A stretch of 64,000 bases of DNA from Capnocytophaga granulosa ATCC 51502 (lineage in GTDB: Bacteria; Bacteroidota; Bacteroidia; Flavobacteriales; Flavobacteriaceae): contig NZ_KE150242.1 of assembly GCF_000411115.1 (NCBI RefSeq), positions 676,218 to 740,217 of the forward strand, given 5' to 3'. The notes below the pieces were generated by a model. The model worked only from the letters and a program-made list of their open reading frames with translations, was not told where the DNA came from and did no database searches. Every line of letters begins with the position of its first letter. The stretch's first letter is position 1. This document shows, in pieces, positions 9,410 to 19,063 of the stretch. Both the position numbers and the translations under genes were made by a program.

Positions 9410-9769
9410 TTATGCTGACAAAGAGAGTTGTTTTAACAAGGTACCTACAAGAGCGTATATTTGTTCATAGGAAGCCAACTCATCACTCATGTAAATGAGT
9501 GCTAAGGAATAAGACTTATCCTGGGAAGATAGCTGATGCTTTTGCTTGCGATAACTCTCCCTTATCAAGCGCTTGATACGGTTCCTATCTACAGCCCTTT
9601 TAAGCTTCTTCTTAGGGACACTTATAAGCACTTGCGAGGGAGTAAGCGCCTTATCTAAGGGAAGATAAATGAGCTTCAAGGGGTATTTCTTGATGCTTTT
9701 GCCTTCTTTGAAAAGCGCTTGTATGCTATGATAATTACATAATCTTTCAGTCTTTGGAAAATCATTCAT
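9410..9769 (-). CDS. rnpA: Ribonuclease P protein component
   Basis: 119-residue basic protein subunit of RNase P, which matures the 5' ends of tRNAs together with the RnpB RNA. The RNR signature RNRIKRLIRESYR is at residues 62-74. The usual partner rpmH is not upstream (9770-9900 holds only spacer DNA), so the canonical rpmH-rnpA pair is broken in this genome. Confidence 0.94.
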   Translation of the reverse strand: MNDFPKTERLCNYHSIQALFKEGKSIKKYPLKLIYLPLDKALTPSQVLISVPKKKLKRAVDRNRIKRLIRESYRKQKHQLSSQDKSYSLALIYMSDELASYEQIYALVGTLLKQLSLSA

Positions 9770-9843
9770 ATCATAAAAGTAAAAAATGAATAATGAAAAG
9801 TAAAGCTAAGTGAATGCCTAAATCTTAGATATGTGAGTATAAA

Positions 9844-9875
9844 GTAAAAGGTAAAAAGTAGCAAATACCTTTTAC
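9844..9875 (-). terminator. Terminator-like hairpin after the response regulator
   Basis: Perfect 10-bp stem GTAAAAGGTA/TACCTTTTAC with a 12-base loop, in minus-strand sense 29 bases after the response-regulator stop and followed by TTTAT. It is built from the AAAAGTA/AAAGGTA short-period words that also occur near 23,990 and 25,040. Confidence 0.5.
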
Positions 9876-9903
9876 CTATTACCTTACTTATTTTTTACAT
9901 CTA

Positions 9904-10632
9904 TTAAGCGTTTTCCTCTTCTTCCTCTTCCTTACCAGTAAGCAGACGGAAACCTTCACCATGTATATTAACAATCTCTACATTTTCGTCTTTCTTGAGG
10001 TATTTGCGAAGTTTAGCAATATACACGTCCATACTACGAGAGGTGAAGTAGTTGTCGTCTTTCCAGATTTTGTTAAGGGCAAGTTCTCGAGGCATTAGGT
10101 CATTCTCATGCAAGGCCAACAAGCGCAAAAGTTCATTTTCTTTTGGGGAAAGTTTTAGCGGCTCTTCGTCCTTGTAACGAAGGAAACGAAGCTTAGAGTT
10201 AAGGAAGAAATCTCCTATTTGGAACTCAAACTTCTTGCTATCTATCACTGTATCGATAGATTTTCTTTGGAGCATTGCACGGATTTTCATCAGTAGCACC
10301 TCTGAGTCAAAAGGCTTATTGAGGTAGTCATCAGCTCCTGATTTATACCCCTTAATCACGTCCTCACGCATGGTTCTTGCCGTAAGGAAGATGATAGGCA
10401 CTTTTTCGTTCTTTTCACGGATTTCTTTAGCAAGAGTAAAACCATCCTTATATGGCATCATTACGTCCAAAATACACATATCGTATGGGTCTTTACGAAA
10501 CTTGTCAAAGCCTTCCATTCCATTCTTAGCCAAGGTAACATCAAAGCCACTCATGGACAAATAGTCTTTTAGTACAGTTCCAAAATTTGGATCATCTTCT
10601 ACAAGAAGAATTTTTTTATTAACTGCTTCCAT
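9904..10632 (-). CDS. OmpR-family response regulator (RprY-like)
   Basis: 242-residue two-component regulator. The receiver domain has phospho-acceptor Asp56 (CILDVMMP) and conserved Lys106 (LNKPFD). The C-terminal winged-helix DNA-binding domain runs from about residue 130 to 232 and is followed by an acidic tail (EEEEEENA). The neighbouring upstream gene encodes its likely kinase, 78-90 bases away. The pair resembles B. fragilis RprX/RprY. An alternative start four codons earlier (10644) is possible; I chose the ATG giving MEAVNKK, which places the phospho-receiver at the usual position. Confidence 0.9.
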   Translation of the reverse strand: MEAVNKKILLVEDDPNFGTVLKDYLSMSGFDVTLAKNGMEGFDKFRKDPYDMCILDVMMPYKDGFTLAKEIREKNEKVPIIFLTARTMREDVIKGYKSGADDYLNKPFDSEVLLMKIRAMLQRKSIDTVIDSKKFEFQIGDFFLNSKLRFLRYKDEEPLKLSPKENELLRLLALHENDLMPRELALNKIWKDDNYFTSRSMDVYIAKLRKYLKKDENVEIVNIHGEGFRLLTGKEEEEEENA

Positions 10633-10722
10633 TATTTTCAACATTTAAATTAATACTATTTTTTTACGTTTATATATTTTTTCTAACTTACTTAATTAAA
10701 AACCAAGCGCAACAAAGGTCTA

Positions 10723-12318
10723 TCAAATAATTAGGGGCACCTTTATCACAAATGTACTTCCCTTTCCTTTTTCACTCTCAGCATATACCTCTCCATCGTG
10801 GTATTTTACGATGCGCTTTACATAAGCCAACCCTAATCCATGTCCCTTCACATTATGCAAGTCGCCTGTATGTTCGCGATAGAATTTTTCAAAAATCTTT
10901 TTCAGTACCGCCTTACTCATCCCTTGTCCCTTATCTTGAATACGGATAACCAATTTGTTATGAGCCACTTCAGTATATATATCTATATCAGGGGCTTCGG
11001 GTGAGTACTTAATAGCATTCTCCAATATATTGACAATCACATTGGTAAAGTGCATTTCGTTAGCCAGTATATCAGAGTTTTCCGCTTGCAAATGCTTCTT
11101 TATCTTACCCTTACGATCGTCTATCAAAAGTTGTACATGAGCTATGGCATTCTCTATCAGTTCATGTGCATCAAGTGGTTCTTTTTCTATCTCCACTTGG
11201 TTTTTGTCCAATTTTGAAATCTGCAACACATTCTCTACATGGGCATGCATACGTTTGTTTTCATCGCGCAGCATCTTCAGGTAGAAAGACATCTTCTCTG
11301 GATCGCTCATCACCTGTGGGTTCTTCATTGCATCGAGAGCTAAGTTGATGGTAGCAATAGGTGTTTTGAACTCATGGGTCATGTTGTTAATGAAATCGGT
11401 CTTGATTTCATTGATTTGCTTTTGAGTACGCATCTGGATAAAGGTCTTAGCAAAAGCCCAAATAATTATCGCTGTAAATATGAACACCCATACAGCCAAC
11501 ATAATCACCGAAGAGAGCAAGTAGCGCTGCCTATCAGGGAAATGTACCTGTAACTCATAATGTGAATCCCCCGCCTGATTTCTCAGTAAAGCAATGGTGT
11601 ATATATTCTTTGCATTGGGGTCGAACCGCGCAGAGACAACACTGGTCATTTGTTTGTCCTTGGGGAGCGACCTATCATAGATAGCAAACTCAAAATCCAA
11701 GTTCAAGCCTCTGTTTCTGAGTTCTCTTTCCAAAAGAACGTCCAACTGAGGTGCCGTAATCCTATTCTCTATAGAGAGCTTGGCCGATACCTCACGGAAC
11801 AGCTCCTCGAACATAGCCTTGTCAAAGGAGGTTATACGGCCTGTTTTTTCTTTAATGGTAGTACTATTAAAGCGCTGTCCGTCGAATCCCTGACTGGGGC
11901 CAAAGGTTCGTGAAGTCTGTTTGCTTACATAATTACGTATCTGGGTAGTATCTCCTTTGGGTAGGTTGAACAGTTCCGAGGGCACTGTATACCCCTCCTC
12001 CAATACTTGATGTTTGTAAGTGAATGTCTCCTTGGTATTCTTATTCTCTTGTACAAAAACCAAATCACGAATCTGTGAAGATTTCAAAGAACCTAAACTA
12101 TCTTTTCCTTTTAACTCTATAAATCGGGTAATATACTTGTTAATTTCTTTCAGTTCTACCGATTCTGCCACCGAGTTCAGCGCCTGTTGTACCGAATGTG
12201 TAAAGGCTTCTTCTTTATTATCAATAGAACTCTTTACCCAATAAAACTGAATAGATATAAGACCTATAAGCGCTATAGGCATCAATATTAGAGCAATAAT
12301 ATAACTTCTCTTATTCAT
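10723..12318 (-). CDS. Sensor histidine kinase (RprX-like)
   Basis: 531-residue membrane kinase. TM1 is at about 7-28 and is followed by a ~240-residue periplasmic sensor region and TM2 (about 268-292). There is no HAMP domain of normal length before the H-box NNMTHEFKTP (His315). The ATPase motifs NILENAIKYS (N), DKGQGMS (G1) and GHGLGLAYVK (G2) follow. It would autophosphorylate and pass phosphate to the response regulator encoded next. It lies 61 bases after coaE, so ybbR-coaE-kinase-regulator may form one transcript. The signal sensed is unknown. Confidence 0.92.
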   Translation of the reverse strand: MNKRSYIIALILMPIALIGLISIQFYWVKSSIDNKEEAFTHSVQQALNSVAESVELKEINKYITRFIELKGKDSLGSLKSSQIRDLVFVQENKNTKETFTYKHQVLEEGYTVPSELFNLPKGDTTQIRNYVSKQTSRTFGPSQGFDGQRFNSTTIKEKTGRITSFDKAMFEELFREVSAKLSIENRITAPQLDVLLERELRNRGLNLDFEFAIYDRSLPKDKQMTSVVSARFDPNAKNIYTIALLRNQAGDSHYELQVHFPDRQRYLLSSVIMLAVWVFIFTAIIIWAFAKTFIQMRTQKQINEIKTDFINNMTHEFKTPIATINLALDAMKNPQVMSDPEKMSFYLKMLRDENKRMHAHVENVLQISKLDKNQVEIEKEPLDAHELIENAIAHVQLLIDDRKGKIKKHLQAENSDILANEMHFTNVIVNILENAIKYSPEAPDIDIYTEVAHNKLVIRIQDKGQGMSKAVLKKIFEKFYREHTGDLHNVKGHGLGLAYVKRIVKYHDGEVYAESEKGKGSTFVIKVPLII

Positions 12319-12379
12319 CAGGCAAAATTATAATTATTTTTTTGATATATTTAGTTTTTAACAATGTTTAACTTTTTGG

Positions 12380-12988
12380 TTAATTTTCTGCATTTTCATC
12401 TATCATTTCCATTATTTTACAATGGATTGTTTGGATTTTATCTAAATTTCTACCGAAATCTCTATTATCCACAACAAATGTTGATAATTTTATTCTATTT
12501 TCATCATTCCATTGATTTTTTATTCTTTTTTCAACAGTTTTTCTATCAATCTTATCACGGAGCATAACCCTGCGAATACGCTCTTCTAAGGGAGCCGTTA
12601 CAGAGATGATATAATCGCAATCCTTATAGGAACCACTCTCAAAGAGTATGGCTGACTCTTTGATGACATAGGGGCTATGCTGCTCTTCTCTCCATCTTGC
12701 AAAGTCCTGCTGTACATAAGGGTGTATCAGTTGATTCAGGGCTTGGAGCTTTTCGGGAGTGGAAAAGACAATACTTGCCACAAAAGCCGTGTTGTATTTT
12801 CCCTCCACAAAGGCTTCTTCTCCCAAAAGGGCTTTTATCTCCTGTTGCAAGTGGGTGTCCTGAGCGATAAGTTCTTTGGCCTTGGTATCGGCTATATAGA
12901 TAGGTATGGCAAACTCTGTGGCAAAGAGATTTGCTATGGTAGTCTTGCCGCTACCTATGCCGCCTGTAAGTCCTACGGTTGTCATCAT
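12380..12988 (-). CDS. coaE: Dephospho-CoA kinase
   Basis: 202-residue P-loop kinase catalysing the last step of coenzyme A synthesis, phosphorylation of the ribose 3'-OH of dephospho-CoA. Walker A is GLTGGIGSGKTT at residues 6-17, followed by the expected D-x-K (ADTKAKEL) and R-rich lid (RRVMLRDKIDRKTVEKR). Its start overlaps the ybbR stop by four bases (ATGA), indicating translational coupling. Confidence 0.95.
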   Translation of the reverse strand: MMTTVGLTGGIGSGKTTIANLFATEFAIPIYIADTKAKELIAQDTHLQQEIKALLGEEAFVEGKYNTAFVASIVFSTPEKLQALNQLIHPYVQQDFARWREEQHSPYVIKESAILFESGSYKDCDYIISVTAPLEERIRRVMLRDKIDRKTVEKRIKNQWNDENRIKLSTFVVDNRDFGRNLDKIQTIHCKIMEMIDENAEN

Positions 12989-13914
12989 GGGTGTATTATA
13001 AGATATTCTACCTGTGTCTCCTGCTTGAGGGTAACCGACACAGAAAGGGGTTTCTTGTATACCTCAAGAGGAATGGTCTGTTCCTTGCGCTTGTTATAGT
13101 CTGCCACCACTACAATATCGGAGGGCTTGAGGTTTCGTATGGTTTCCATATTTCCAGATAAGAGCACCGTGGTTTTCTCCGGAAGTAACTCCACCTGAGC
13201 GGTCAGTGGCTGGTGAAGTAGCTGTATAGGCACTTCCATGGATTGCTCTGTTACACGAATAATCTGTAAGGAATAGCTCATCTTATCGGTATCATAGTGT
13301 ATCTTTGAGGTACTTTTCAGAGGAATTTCCCCTGAGAAAGAATTGGTTACATTCTTTTTTCGTCTTAGCTTTAGGTAAAGTCCCGTAAGGGTATCTAAGT
13401 CCTGTTCCAAACCGCTCACCTGCACCGAATCAGGGAAGACTTGATAGGTATCTATGCGATGATCCTCCTGCAAGGGAAACAAGAACTGTAACTTCACAGG
13501 TACTTTCTTTTGTTTCATTTTCTGATAATGAATACTCAGGGTGTCGGGCTGGATACTCAGTAGCTTTACCTCAGGGAAATACTTTTTGTTGATTTGACTG
13601 AGCATGCTTGGAGTAAATACATACTTATCCTTCCCTGCCTTTCTAAGTTCGCTAATATTGACCGAAAGAGTAGGCATGGAAAAAGCATACTTAAGTAGGG
13701 CAAACCCCTCTCCCTCCAACTCCACTTTTACAGAAAAAGGTGTCTGAGGGTCTATGAACTCATGAGAGGGTATTTCCTTATAACTCAGCTTCACTGTATA
13801 GAGCTGAGTAGCTTGCTTAGATAGGTTTCCTACCAGCCATGTAAGGGCTGCCAAGCCTATACAAAAGAGCATTCCTATAGTGTGCTTTGAGAAAAAATGT
13901 CCATTCGCTTTCAT
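12985..13914 (-). CDS. YbbR-like domain protein
   Basis: 309-residue protein with a single N-terminal membrane anchor (about 10-28: IGMLFCIGLAALTWLVG) and a large extracytoplasmic part made of YbbR-type beta domains. YbbR proteins are often encoded beside cdaA, the diadenylate cyclase, and modulate it. Here the partner is coaE, as in other Bacteroidota, so a role in c-di-AMP signalling is not supported by context. A good promoter lies just upstream (13951-13920). Confidence 0.82.
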   Translation of the reverse strand: MKANGHFFSKHTIGMLFCIGLAALTWLVGNLSKQATQLYTVKLSYKEIPSHEFIDPQTPFSVKVELEGEGFALLKYAFSMPTLSVNISELRKAGKDKYVFTPSMLSQINKKYFPEVKLLSIQPDTLSIHYQKMKQKKVPVKLQFLFPLQEDHRIDTYQVFPDSVQVSGLEQDLDTLTGLYLKLRRKKNVTNSFSGEIPLKSTSKIHYDTDKMSYSLQIIRVTEQSMEVPIQLLHQPLTAQVELLPEKTTVLLSGNMETIRNLKPSDIVVVADYNKRKEQTIPLEVYKKPLSVSVTLKQETQVEYLIIHP

Positions 13915-13919
13915 TGTCG

Positions 13920-13951
13920 CAAAATTAAGGTTTTATTTTCAAAAAAACAAA
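13920..13951 (-). promoter_or_regulatory. Promoter of ybbR-coaE operon
   Basis: TTTG (13951-13948), a 20-base spacer and TAATTTTG (13927-13920), on the minus strand. This fits the Bacteroidota sigma consensus. The -7 box ends only 5 bases before the ATG, so the leader is very short or absent. Confidence 0.7.
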
Positions 13952-13991
13952 GAAAATTAAAGTTTTTTTCATTTTTTTGTTTACAAAAAAT

Positions 13992-14030
13992 GCACCTTGT
14001 AAAAGCGTTTTTTTCGCCCTTACAAAGTGC
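13992..14030 (-). terminator. Terminator after DUF5606 gene
   Basis: Imperfect 16-bp stem (GCACCTTGTAAAAGCG against CGCCCTTACAAAGTGC) around a T7 loop. Read on the minus strand it is followed by ATTTTTTG. It lies between the DUF5606 stop and the ybbR promoter. Confidence 0.6.
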
Positions 14031-14035
14031 CCCCT

Positions 14036-14160
14036 TTTTTAGTGACTGACGACTAGTGACTAATCTTAATAGTTGTTAGTTATTAGTAGTTAGTCGTTAG
14101 TAACTCTTCATTAGTCACTTGTCACTCGTCGTTTGTCACTAGTCATTCGTCATTATCTAA
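14036..14160. repeat. Short-period TAGTGACT/TTAGT quasi-repeat spacer
   Basis: About 120 bases composed of degenerate 7-10 base words such as gtgacta, ttagttgt, tcgttag, cttgtcact and cattcgtc. The same words recur in spacers near 29,060, 43,080, 51,620, 51,770 and 54,640. It extends into the last codons and stop of the DUF5606 gene. Confidence 0.6.
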
Positions 14161-14535
14161 GAATCCTTTATCTATCAGTAGGTTATACCACTGGATAATC
14201 TTTTTTATATCGCTTGGGTACACTCTATCTTCGTCATAGTTAGGTACCACTGAAAAGAAATAAGCCTCCAATTCGGCATCAGGTGCCTTGTGAGAAATCT
14301 TGGTTTTGTTATTTTCTTCCTTTTCTTTAATGGCTGTAAATATCTCCTCTAGGGGTTTTTCTCCCTCCAAAGTATAAATCGCAATTTCTGAAAGTAAGCT
14401 TACATTGCTTCTCAGACCAATACTGATACGTTTGTCATCAAGGAGTGAAAGTGCTAAGAATCCTGTACGTGTGCGGGATTGTAGCTGGTAGAGACCTGGC
14501 TTCCCTGAAATAGTCAATATTTGATTTAATTTCAT
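14143..14535 (-). CDS. DUF5606 domain protein
   Basis: 130-residue cytosolic protein with no signal peptide or membrane segment. The opening MKLNQILTISGKPGLYQL and the SLLDDKRISIGL segment match the flavobacterial DUF5606 family as I recall it; function unknown. It starts 13 bases after the def stop, so it is co-transcribed with peptide deformylase. The last three codons and stop are made of the adjoining repeat spacer. Confidence 0.75.
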   Translation of the reverse strand: MKLNQILTISGKPGLYQLQSRTRTGFLALSLLDDKRISIGLRSNVSLLSEIAIYTLEGEKPLEEIFTAIKEKEENNKTKISHKAPDAELEAYFFSVVPNYDEDRVYPSDIKKIIQWYNLLIDKGFLDNDE

Positions 14536-14548
14536 TTATAGTATATTT

Positions 14549-15145
14549 TTAACGGGTTCTTTTCTTATTGGTTTCAAAAAATCTCATTTTATAACCTACC
14601 TTTATCTTGCCATTACTTATATTATTGAGCTTGTTTTTAAGTAGTTGCTTTTTGAAGGAGGAAAGGTGATCGGTAAATAGGATTCCCTCTATATGGTCAT
14701 ACTCGTGTTGTATAACACGTGCTACAAGGCCTGAGAAGGTTTCAGTATGTTTTACAAAGTACTCATCTTGGTATTCTATCACAAGGGTAGGTTTGCGGCG
14801 AACGTCTTCTGTTATCCCAGGGATACTTAGGCAACCTTCGTTAAAAGCCCAAGGTTCGCCTTCCTCTTGGAGGATTTTAGCGTTGATAAAAGCTTTCTTA
14901 AAGGTCTTGAGATAGGCTTGTTCCTCTGGGGTAAGATCTTCATTTTCAGAGAAGCCTACCGTATCTACTACAAAGAGACGGATAGCCTGTCCTACTTGGG
15001 GTGCAGCCAACCCTACGCCATTGCTATGATACATGGTTTGGAACATATCTTCTATGAGCTTGTCAAGCGCAGGATAATCTTCTGGTATTGTATCACATAC
15101 TTTTCTAAGGACGGGGTCTCCATAGGCTACAATAGGTAATATCAT
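14549..15145 (-). CDS. def: Peptide deformylase
   Basis: 198-residue metallohydrolase that removes the formyl group from nascent N-termini. All three motifs are intact: GVGLAAPQVG (43-52), EGCLSIPG (103-110, metal ligand Cys105) and QHEYDHIEG (146-154; ligands His147 and His151, catalytic Glu148). A -7 box TACCTTTG is at 15172-15165. The gene heads a two-gene unit with the DUF5606 gene. Confidence 0.96.
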   Translation of the reverse strand: MILPIVAYGDPVLRKVCDTIPEDYPALDKLIEDMFQTMYHSNGVGLAAPQVGQAIRLFVVDTVGFSENEDLTPEEQAYLKTFKKAFINAKILQEEGEPWAFNEGCLSIPGITEDVRRKPTLVIEYQDEYFVKHTETFSGLVARVIQHEYDHIEGILFTDHLSSFKKQLLKNKLNNISNGKIKVGYKMRFFETNKKRTR

Positions 15146-15208
15146 AAGCTTATTTTTAAGGGTGCAAAGGTAACTATTTTCTTTGAAATAATTCTATTTT
15201 TTAGCAAA

Positions 15209-15661
15209 TCATTGCCAAAAAGCATCTGGGTATTCTTCTACCTCAGTATGGTGTTCTGCGCTGAGGTTCCGCCCTATTTCGGCCAAAGTCTCATCGGAGA
15301 GATTTTGCTCCATATAGGGAAAGAGTACGCGCTCTTCATAGCGAATATGTGCGGTGAGTAGCTCCATATATTGGGTCAGCAGTGCCTCTGTAGGAGCAAT
15401 CGAGCACTGGGCTATGAGCTGTCGGATTTGCTCATGCTCCCTTAGGGCTTGGTCTATCAGTTCGTTCTTGATATAGGGAAAGAGGTATTGCTCTTCTTCT
15501 AAGAAATGTGCCTGCTGGTTATGTTGCCAATGAAAGGCTATATAGGCAGCAATACGCTCTGGAGCGATTCCTCTGCTGAGACCTTGCTTGATCTTCCACA
15601 CATGCAGTAGGCCGAAATGGTGATCGCGAGAGAGCAATACGATATTTTCATTTCGCTTCAT
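15209..15661 (-). CDS. Hemerythrin HHE domain protein
   Basis: 150-residue all-helical protein with a hemerythrin-type cation-binding pattern. The ligands are in SRDHHFGLLH, the HxxxE of AHFLEEEQYLFP, LREHEQI and HIRYEERVLFP, the last two E/H-rich helices being internally similar. Such proteins bind a non-haem di-iron site and sense or store O2 or NO, or protect iron-sulfur clusters. Which of these applies here is not readable. It sits just downstream of a strong hairpin belonging to the DUF1573 gene. Confidence 0.8.
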   Translation of the reverse strand: MKRNENIVLLSRDHHFGLLHVWKIKQGLSRGIAPERIAAYIAFHWQHNQQAHFLEEEQYLFPYIKNELIDQALREHEQIRQLIAQCSIAPTEALLTQYMELLTAHIRYEERVLFPYMEQNLSDETLAEIGRNLSAEHHTEVEEYPDAFWQ

Positions 15662-15679
15662 ATCTTCTCTTTTTGTAAG

Positions 15680-15712
15680 AAAAGCTGTCTCTTCTGTGAA
15701 GAGACAGCTTTT
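15680..15712 (-). terminator. Terminator of the DUF1573 gene
   Basis: Perfect 15-bp stem AAAAGCTGTCTCTTC/GAAGAGACAGCTTTT with a 3-base loop. It lies 33 bases after the DUF1573 stop and only 19 bases before the hemerythrin ATG, so it may also limit entry of transcripts into the hemerythrin gene. Confidence 0.75.
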
Positions 15713-15744
15713 ATAACATTATTAACTAATTAAAAATCTAATCC

Positions 15745-16125
15745 TTAGTTATTAGCCTCTACTTTACCTTTGATTCTAAGGGCAATGTTAGGGGTATCTG
15801 TAGCATTAGAAGTAACCATGATTGTTTTGGCGATAGCACCTACACGTTGTGTATCATATTTTACTTCTATTTTTCCTGTTGCACCTGGTGCAATAGGATC
15901 TTTAGGATAAGAAGGTACTGTACATCCGCAGCTTGAGCTTGCACCTGAGATTACCAGTGGAGCTTTACCTGTATTCTTGAACTCAAATACACGAACTCCG
16001 TCAGCTCCTTGTTTGATTGTTCCGTAGTCAATTTCTTCGGTAACAAACTTGATTTCTGCTTTGTTTTGCGCTTGTGCAACAAATCCGAATGTTACAGCAA
16101 GTAGAAAAAATAAGATTTTTTTCAT
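15745..16125 (-). CDS. DUF1573 secreted protein
   Basis: 126-residue protein with a cleavable signal peptide (MKKILFFLLAVTFGFVAQAQ). The mature part is a single Ig-like DUF1573 domain with the hallmark FEFKNTGKAPLVI, the SSCGCTVP cysteine pair and GKIEVKYDT. Function is unknown; it is periplasmic or exported. A -7 box TAATTTTG at 16188-16181 drives it, with an ~55-base AT-rich leader. Confidence 0.88.
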   Translation of the reverse strand: MKKILFFLLAVTFGFVAQAQNKAEIKFVTEEIDYGTIKQGADGVRVFEFKNTGKAPLVISGASSSCGCTVPSYPKDPIAPGATGKIEVKYDTQRVGAIAKTIMVTSNATDTPNIALRIKGKVEANN

Positions 16126-16232
16126 TGTTTTAAAAATTTAATTTATAATTACTATTTAGTTTCTTCGTTTTAACTGGGTGCAAAATTACAATACTTTTTT
16201 TAAAAACAAATATATAATGTAATTTTTTTTTT

Positions 16233-16240
16233 TAATTTTG
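16233..16240 (+). promoter_or_regulatory. -7 box of valS
   Basis: TAATTTTG, 43 bases before the valS start, inside a very AT-rich divergent region shared with the DUF1573 gene. No clear -33 element is visible. Confidence 0.5.
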
Positions 16241-16283
16241 TCCCCTCATTAAATCATAAGACATTTATACACTAACAAATATC

Positions 16284-18923
16284 ATGCCAAAAATGGAAAT
16301 TACGACAAAATATTCACCTGAGAACTTCGAAACTAAGTGGTATGCTTACTGGATGGAGCACGGATTTTTTAGCTCAACTCCCGACAAACGAGTACCTTAC
16401 ACCATTGTTATCCCTCCTCCCAATGTGACAGGAGTGTTACACATGGGACATATGCTGAACAATACCATACAGGATGTACTCATTCGTCGTGCACGCCTCA
16501 AGGGGTTCAATGCTTGTTGGGTACCTGGTACCGACCATGCCTCTATCGCTACCGAAGCCAAAGTTGTAGCCAAGCTCAAGGAACAGGGAATCCAAAAGAG
16601 TGACCTTACGCGTGAGGAGTTCCTTAAGCACGCTTGGGAATGGACGCACCAGTATGGGGGTGTCATCCTCGAACAACTCAAGAAATTGGGCTGCTCTTGT
16701 GACTGGAATCGCACCAAATTTACTATGGACGATGAGCTATATCGCTCTGTAATTAAGGTATTTGTGGAGTTGTATAATAAGGGGTATATATACCGCGGCT
16801 ATCGTATGGTCAATTGGGATCCAGAGGCCAAGACTACCCTTTCCGATGAGGAGGTAATCTACAAGGAACAAAACGGAAAGCTTTATTACCTTATATATAA
16901 GGTAGAGGATTCTGAAGAATTCCTTACAGTGGCTACCACTCGTCCTGAAACGATTTTTGGGGATGTGGCAGTGTGTGTCAATCCTAATGATGAGCGCTAC
17001 AAGCACTTACATGGAAAAAAAGTGATTATCCCTGTGGTGGGGCGTGCTGTACCTATTATCCAAGATGATTATGTGGATATGGAGTTCGGTACAGGGGCTT
17101 TGAAAATTACCCCTGCCCATGATATCAATGACTATGAAATAGGGCTAAGACACCAATTGCCTATCTTAGATACTTTCACCGATGAAGGTAAGCTTAACGA
17201 ACACGGTAAGCATTACAAGGGCAAAGACCGCTTTGTAGTACGCAAGGAAATTGTTAAAGAATTGGAAGCCAACGGCCTCCTTTCCAAAACAGAAGACTAT
17301 ACTAATAATATAGGCACCTCCGAACGTACAGGTGCCGTAGTGGAACAGCGCCCCTTAGACCAGTGGTTCCTCAAGATGGAAGAGCTAGTAAAGCCTGCGC
17401 TTAAGGCAGTGGTGGAAACCGAGGAAATCAAGCTCTATCCTAAGCGTTTTGACAATACTTACCGTCACTGGTTGGAGAATGTTCGTGACTGGAATATCTC
17501 TCGCCAACTCTGGTGGGGACAACAGATTCCTGCTTACTACTATGGCACTGGCAAAGAAGACTTTGTCGTAGCTGAAACCAAAGAAGAGGCATTGGCTTTA
17601 GCTAAAGAAAAAAGCCATAATCCTGCCCTTATCTTGGACGACCTACGCCAAGATGAAGATGCACTGGATACTTGGTTTTCCTCATGGCTTTGGCCTATGA
17701 GTGTATTCAATGGTATTTTAGAGCCTGATAACGAGGATTTCAAGTACTACTACCCTACTCAGGATTTAGTTACAGGACCGGATATTCTCTTCTTCTGGGT
17801 GGCTAGAATGATCATCGCAGGCTATGAGTTTGCTGGTGACAAACCTTTTACCAATGTATATCTCACAGGGCTGGTAAGGGATAAGCTCCGTCGCAAGATG
17901 TCCAAATCCTTGGGAAACTCCCCCGACGCCTTACAACTGATCAAGGACTTCGGTGCCGATGGGGTACGTGTGGGCTTACTCCTATCTTCTTCAGCGGGGA
18001 ATGACTTGCTTTTTGATGAAGCCTTATGCCAACAAGGCAGTGGCTTTGCCAATAAGATATGGAATGCTTTCCGCCTAGTCAAAGGTTGGCAAACAGCCGA
18101 TATTCCTCAGCCTGACCATTCCAAAAGGGCTATTGCGTGGTTCAATGCCCGATTCCAAAAGGTACTGAGTGAAACCGAAGATGACTTTAGCAAATACCGT
18201 ATCTCCGATGCGCTGATGAAGATATACAAACTTGTATGGGACGATTTCTGCTCATGGCTCTTGGAGATTATCAAGCCTGCTTATGGAGCACCTATTGATA
18301 ACCAAACTCTTACAGAGGTAATTGCACTATTTGAAGATAACCTAAAGCTCTTACACCCTTTCATGCCTTTTGTTACCGAAGAAATTTGGCAACAAATAGC
18401 TCCAAGAACCCCTCAAGAAGCACTTATAGTGGCCTCTTACCCTGAGCAAAAGGCCTTTGACGAAGGTATCTTAGCCGAGTTTGAGTTTGTTCAGGAGGTC
18501 ATCTCTGGTGTGCGTACCATTCGCAAGGAGAAAAACATTGCTTTCAAGGACGAAATCAGCCTATCAGTGATTAATAGTGAACAACTACCTACTCATTGGG
18601 ATAGTATTATTCAGAAATTGGGCAATATCCCCGCCATTTCCTATACAGATTCCGCCGTAGAAGGCGCAGTCTCTTTCCGTGTAAAGGCCAATGAATACTT
18701 TGTTCCTATTTTGGACAAGATCAATGTAGAGGAAGAGATCAAAAAAATGGAAAAGGAACTTGCTCATGTACAAGGATTCCTAAAATCGGTACGTGCTAAG
18801 CTCTCCAATGAGAGGTTCGTTTCTTCCGCTCCTGCACAAGTAATAGAAACAGAGCGTAAGAAAGAAGCCGATGCCTTGGCCAAAATTGAGACACTAGAGA
18901 AGAGTTTGCAAAACTTAAAATAA
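16284..18923 (+). CDS. valS: Valine-tRNA ligase
   Basis: Class I synthetase that charges tRNA-Val and edits mischarged threonine. It is 879 residues. The HIGH motif is HMGH (53-56) in [13 protein letters not shown] and the KMSKS motif is at 538-542. The CP1 editing insertion lies between, with [13 protein letters not shown]. The C-terminus carries the valyl-specific coiled-coil arm ([18 protein letters not shown] onward). The ATG at 16284 is preceded by no good ribosome-binding site; a second ATG three codons later is possible. Confidence 0.98.
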   Translation: MPKMEITTKYSPENFETKWYAYWMEHGFFSSTPDKRVPYTIVIPPPNVTGVLHMGHMLNNTIQDVLIRRARLKGFNACWVPGTDHASIATEAKVVAKLKEQGIQKSDLTREEFLKHAWEWTHQYGGVILEQLKKLGCSCDWNRTKFTMDDELYRSVIKVFVELYNKGYIYRGYRMVNWDPEAKTTLSDEEVIYKEQNGKLYYLIYKVEDSEEFLTVATTRPETIFGDVAVCVNPNDERYKHLHGKKVIIPVVGRAVPIIQDDYVDMEFGTGALKITPAHDINDYEIGLRHQLPILDTFTDEGKLNEHGKHYKGKDRFVVRKEIVKELEANGLLSKTEDYTNNIGTSERTGAVVEQRPLDQWFLKMEELVKPALKAVVETEEIKLYPKRFDNTYRHWLENVRDWNISRQLWWGQQIPAYYYGTGKEDFVVAETKEEALALAKEKSHNPALILDDLRQDEDALDTWFSSWLWPMSVFNGILEPDNEDFKYYYPTQDLVTGPDILFFWVARMIIAGYEFAGDKPFTNVYLTGLVRDKLRRKMSKSLGNSPDALQLIKDFGADGVRVGLLLSSSAGNDLLFDEALCQQGSGFANKIWNAFRLVKGWQTADIPQPDHSKRAIAWFNARFQKVLSETEDDFSKYRISDALMKIYKLVWDDFCSWLLEIIKPAYGAPIDNQTLTEVIALFEDNLKLLHPFMPFVTEEIWQQIAPRTPQEALIVASYPEQKAFDEGILAEFEFVQEVISGVRTIRKEKNIAFKDEISLSVINSEQLPTHWDSIIQKLGNIPAISYTDSAVEGAVSFRVKANEYFVPILDKINVEEEIKKMEKELAHVQGFLKSVRAKLSNERFVSSAPAQVIETERKKEADALAKIETLEKSLQNLK

Positions 18924-19002
18924 CCCCCCAATCACTAATTACTTTAACAAACCCAGTCTATGCTTGTTAAAGTGGGGGCAACTGACAAAAAATTCATGGC
19001 AT

Positions 19003-19010
19003 TATTTTTG
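19003..19010 (+). promoter_or_regulatory. -7 box of clpC
   Basis: TATTTTTG, 53 bases upstream of the clpC ATG. No inverted CIRCE-type repeat or other heat-shock operator is visible in 18,924-19,063. Confidence 0.45.
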
Positions 19011-19063
19011 CCGTATGAAGTAAAAATCATAACTTAGCCCCACAATAAAGGACAACCCTATTT

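Noticed and set aside
9770..9903. rpmH upstream of rnpA
   Set aside because: Neither strand encodes the conserved Lys/Arg-rich L34 sequence; only spacer and a hairpin are present.
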